From: Ferrigenium kumadai
Lineage (GTDB): Bacteria; Pseudomonadota; Gammaproteobacteria; Burkholderiales; Gallionellaceae
Reading direction: 5' to 3'
NCBI RefSeq assembly: GCF_018324385.1
Contig: NZ_AP019536.1
Location: 1,054,001 to 1,118,000 of the forward strand
Length of the DNA: 64,000 bases
The translations under genes were made by a program, and so were the position numbers. Position 1 is the stretch's first letter, and each line of letters opens with the position of its first letter. Shown in pieces: positions 62,996-64,000 of this stretch. The notes beneath the pieces are model-generated. The model was not told the origin of the DNA and did no database searches. It was given only the letters and a program-made list of their open reading frames with translations.

Positions 62996-63880
62996 CTACG
63001 ACTTACCTGCCAGTTTAATTAGCGCCCATGCCTGCCCCTCGCATGACCGGCGGATGTTCGTATCTAGTGCCTTCAGCCATGCTTCGGGTATCGCCTCCAG
63101 CCCATACACCGCCCCTGCCAGTATCCCCGCGATCGCCCCCGTGGTGTCGGCATCGCCGCCGCGGTTGACCACGTCGATCAGGCAGTCGCGGAAATCGTCG
63201 GTGTCGAAGAAGCTCTGGAACACGGCTTGCAGCGTGTCGACGACATAGCCGCTGGGGTTGCGGCTTTGGCGTACTGCGCGGAACCTGAATTCGGGATGCT
63301 GTGCGGCGAGCGGGTGGGCGTGTTTATGCAGCAGATCGTTCTTGCTTGCGCCGCGTAGCGCGTCCTGCACCATGAACGCCAAGCATTCGCAGGCGGCATC
63401 GGAGAGAGTGCTGTAGTGGGTGACGTGGGCCTGTGCGCGGCAGGCGGCGCGCACGGCTTCTTCCGTCTGGCCGAAGGTAGCCAGCGCGACGGGCAGCACG
63501 CGCATCGCGGCGCCGTTGCCGGCGTCATGGTCGGAATAGAGCGCTTCCGGGTTGCCCGTCTTGCGGAACTGCAGCAGGTTGCGCCGTACAGTGTTGCCGA
63601 TGTCCACGGGCTTAGCACGCATCCAGGCATCGAAGGCCTGTGCGGCGGCGAGTGCATCCACCCTGCCTTGCTTGAGGATGGACTCGCCCAGTGCGAGCGA
63701 CATGGTGGTGTCGTCGGTGACCTGTCCCGGCTTGAGGTGCAGCCAACCTCCGCCGATCATCTTGTCGTGCACGCCGTATTGCGCGGCGATCTCGCGCGGC
63801 GTCATGAACTCCACCGTCGCGCCCAGCGCGTCGCCGATGGCGAGGCCGAGGTAGGCGGCGATGGCGCGGTCGGTGGTCAT
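62996..63880 (-). CDS. ADP-ribosylglycohydrolase, DraG-like
   Basis: About 294 residues of the ADP-ribosylglycohydrolase family: GLAIGDALGATVEF at the N-terminus, the metal/acidic motif TDDTTMSLALGES, and the C-terminal GGDADTTGAIAGILAGAVYG. In nitrogen fixers DraG removes ADP-ribose from NifH to reactivate it. Its position just after the nif genes supports that role, but the family has other members. ATG 63880 is chosen over 63919, which lies in the adjacent repeat. Confidence 0.82.
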   Translation of the reverse strand: MTTDRAIAAYLGLAIGDALGATVEFMTPREIAAQYGVHDKMIGGGWLHLKPGQVTDDTTMSLALGESILKQGRVDALAAAQAFDAWMRAKPVDIGNTVRRNLLQFRKTGNPEALYSDHDAGNGAAMRVLPVALATFGQTEEAVRAACRAQAHVTHYSTLSDAACECLAFMVQDALRGASKNDLLHKHAHPLAAQHPEFRFRAVRQSRNPSGYVVDTLQAVFQSFFDTDDFRDCLIDVVNRGGDADTTGAIAGILAGAVYGLEAIPEAWLKALDTNIRRSCEGQAWALIKLAGKS

Positions 63881-63889
63881 GCGTTTCTC

Positions 63890-63956
63890 GTAGGGGCGAG
63901 ATTTATCGCGCCCTGACATGCCATCGAAAAATGGGCGCGATGAATCGCGCCCCTAC
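63890..63956. repeat. long inverted repeat
   Basis: Arms of 24 nt (63890-63913 and 63933-63956), each GTAGGGGCG-GATT-ATCGCGCCC-like and complementary at 22 of 24 positions, with a 19-nt loop. Between the last two minus-strand genes; could stop transcription from the upstream gene. Confidence 0.75.
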
Positions 63957-63962
63957 GGGGGA

Positions 63963-64000
63963 TCATTCCTCCGGCCCGAAGCACTTCAGGTAATCGGCGC
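63963..64000 (-). CDS. 3' end of an unidentified gene (partial)
   Basis: Minus-strand frame ending ADYLKCFGPEE at TGA 63963-63965, cut by the window edge. A GGAGGAATGA tail is only read-through. Given the DraG-like neighbour, a draT or nif gene would fit, but 11 residues cannot show it. Confidence 0.4.
   Translation of the reverse strand, partial: ADYLKCFGPEE

Overview
The window reads as ordinary chromosome of a GC-rich, free-living betaproteobacterium. Gene content (class II FumC and AcnA, MinCDE, PhnD- and SBP-fused GGDEF-EAL proteins, an SHP/diheme cytochrome c locus, a nif accessory cluster) and several families of short palindromic repeats suggest Nitrosomonadales, perhaps Gallionellaceae. 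That placement is inference from family resemblance; no search was run.

Layout. 1-5.9 kb, plus strand: 3' part of ligA, galU, a salvage pair (hpt and an S-methyl-5'-thioinosine phosphorylase), def, a Tat-exported 13-cysteine copper-storage-like protein, a small zinc-ribbon protein and a CDF metal exporter. 5.9-9.5 kb: a QseBC/PmrAB-like two-component system divergent from SHP, diheme cytochrome c and cytochrome b561, with a PmrA/QseB-type direct repeat between them. 9.6-13.9 kb, minus strand: acnA-fumC. 14.1-20.6 kb: a c-di-GMP block (tiny membrane ORF, PhnD-PAS-PAS-GGDEF-EAL, FIST, GAF-GGDEF-EAL). 20.6-33.7 kb: housekeeping genes (FGGY kinase, hslO, queF, smc, DUF4124, smr, trxB, mltB, NlpC/P60, a secretin-domain protein, minCDE). 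33.8-35.8 kb: three small AT-richer minus-strand genes separated by attC-like sites, read as integron cassettes without an integrase (CALIN). 36-42.5 kb: a third GGDEF-EAL sensor, copA, a DUF2892 protein and a Crp/Fnr regulator. 42.5-53 kb, minus strand: recJ, an MgtC/DUF4010 membrane protein, prfB with its programmed frameshift, a three-gene MksFEB-like SMC operon, then lysS. 53.1-55.2 kb: lysC, tRNA-Ser(GCU), two identical tRNA-Arg(ACG) and an XRE regulator. 55.2-62.1 kb: NifA/sigma-54 promoter followed by iscA, nifU, nifS, nifV, cysE, an unknown gene, nifW, nifZ and nifM. 62.2-64 kb, minus strand: an unknown membrane protein, a DraG-like ADP-ribosylglycohydrolase and the 3' tip of another gene.

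How the genes work together. The nif cluster supplies Fe-S assembly (IscA, NifU, NifS with a dedicated CysE for cysteine), homocitrate (NifV) and nitrogenase maturation or protection (NifW, NifZ, NifM); nifHDK is not in this window. A DraG-like gene beside it suggests post-translational control of nitrogenase reductase. Copper and metal handling recurs (Csp-like protein, CDF, CopA). Three full-length GGDEF-EAL proteins indicate heavy c-di-GMP signalling.

The two accessory structures most worth attention are the integrase-less cassette array between minC and a GGDEF-EAL gene, and the MksFEB/Wadjet-like SMC operon inserted between prfB and lysS with no JetD/MksG nuclease beside it.
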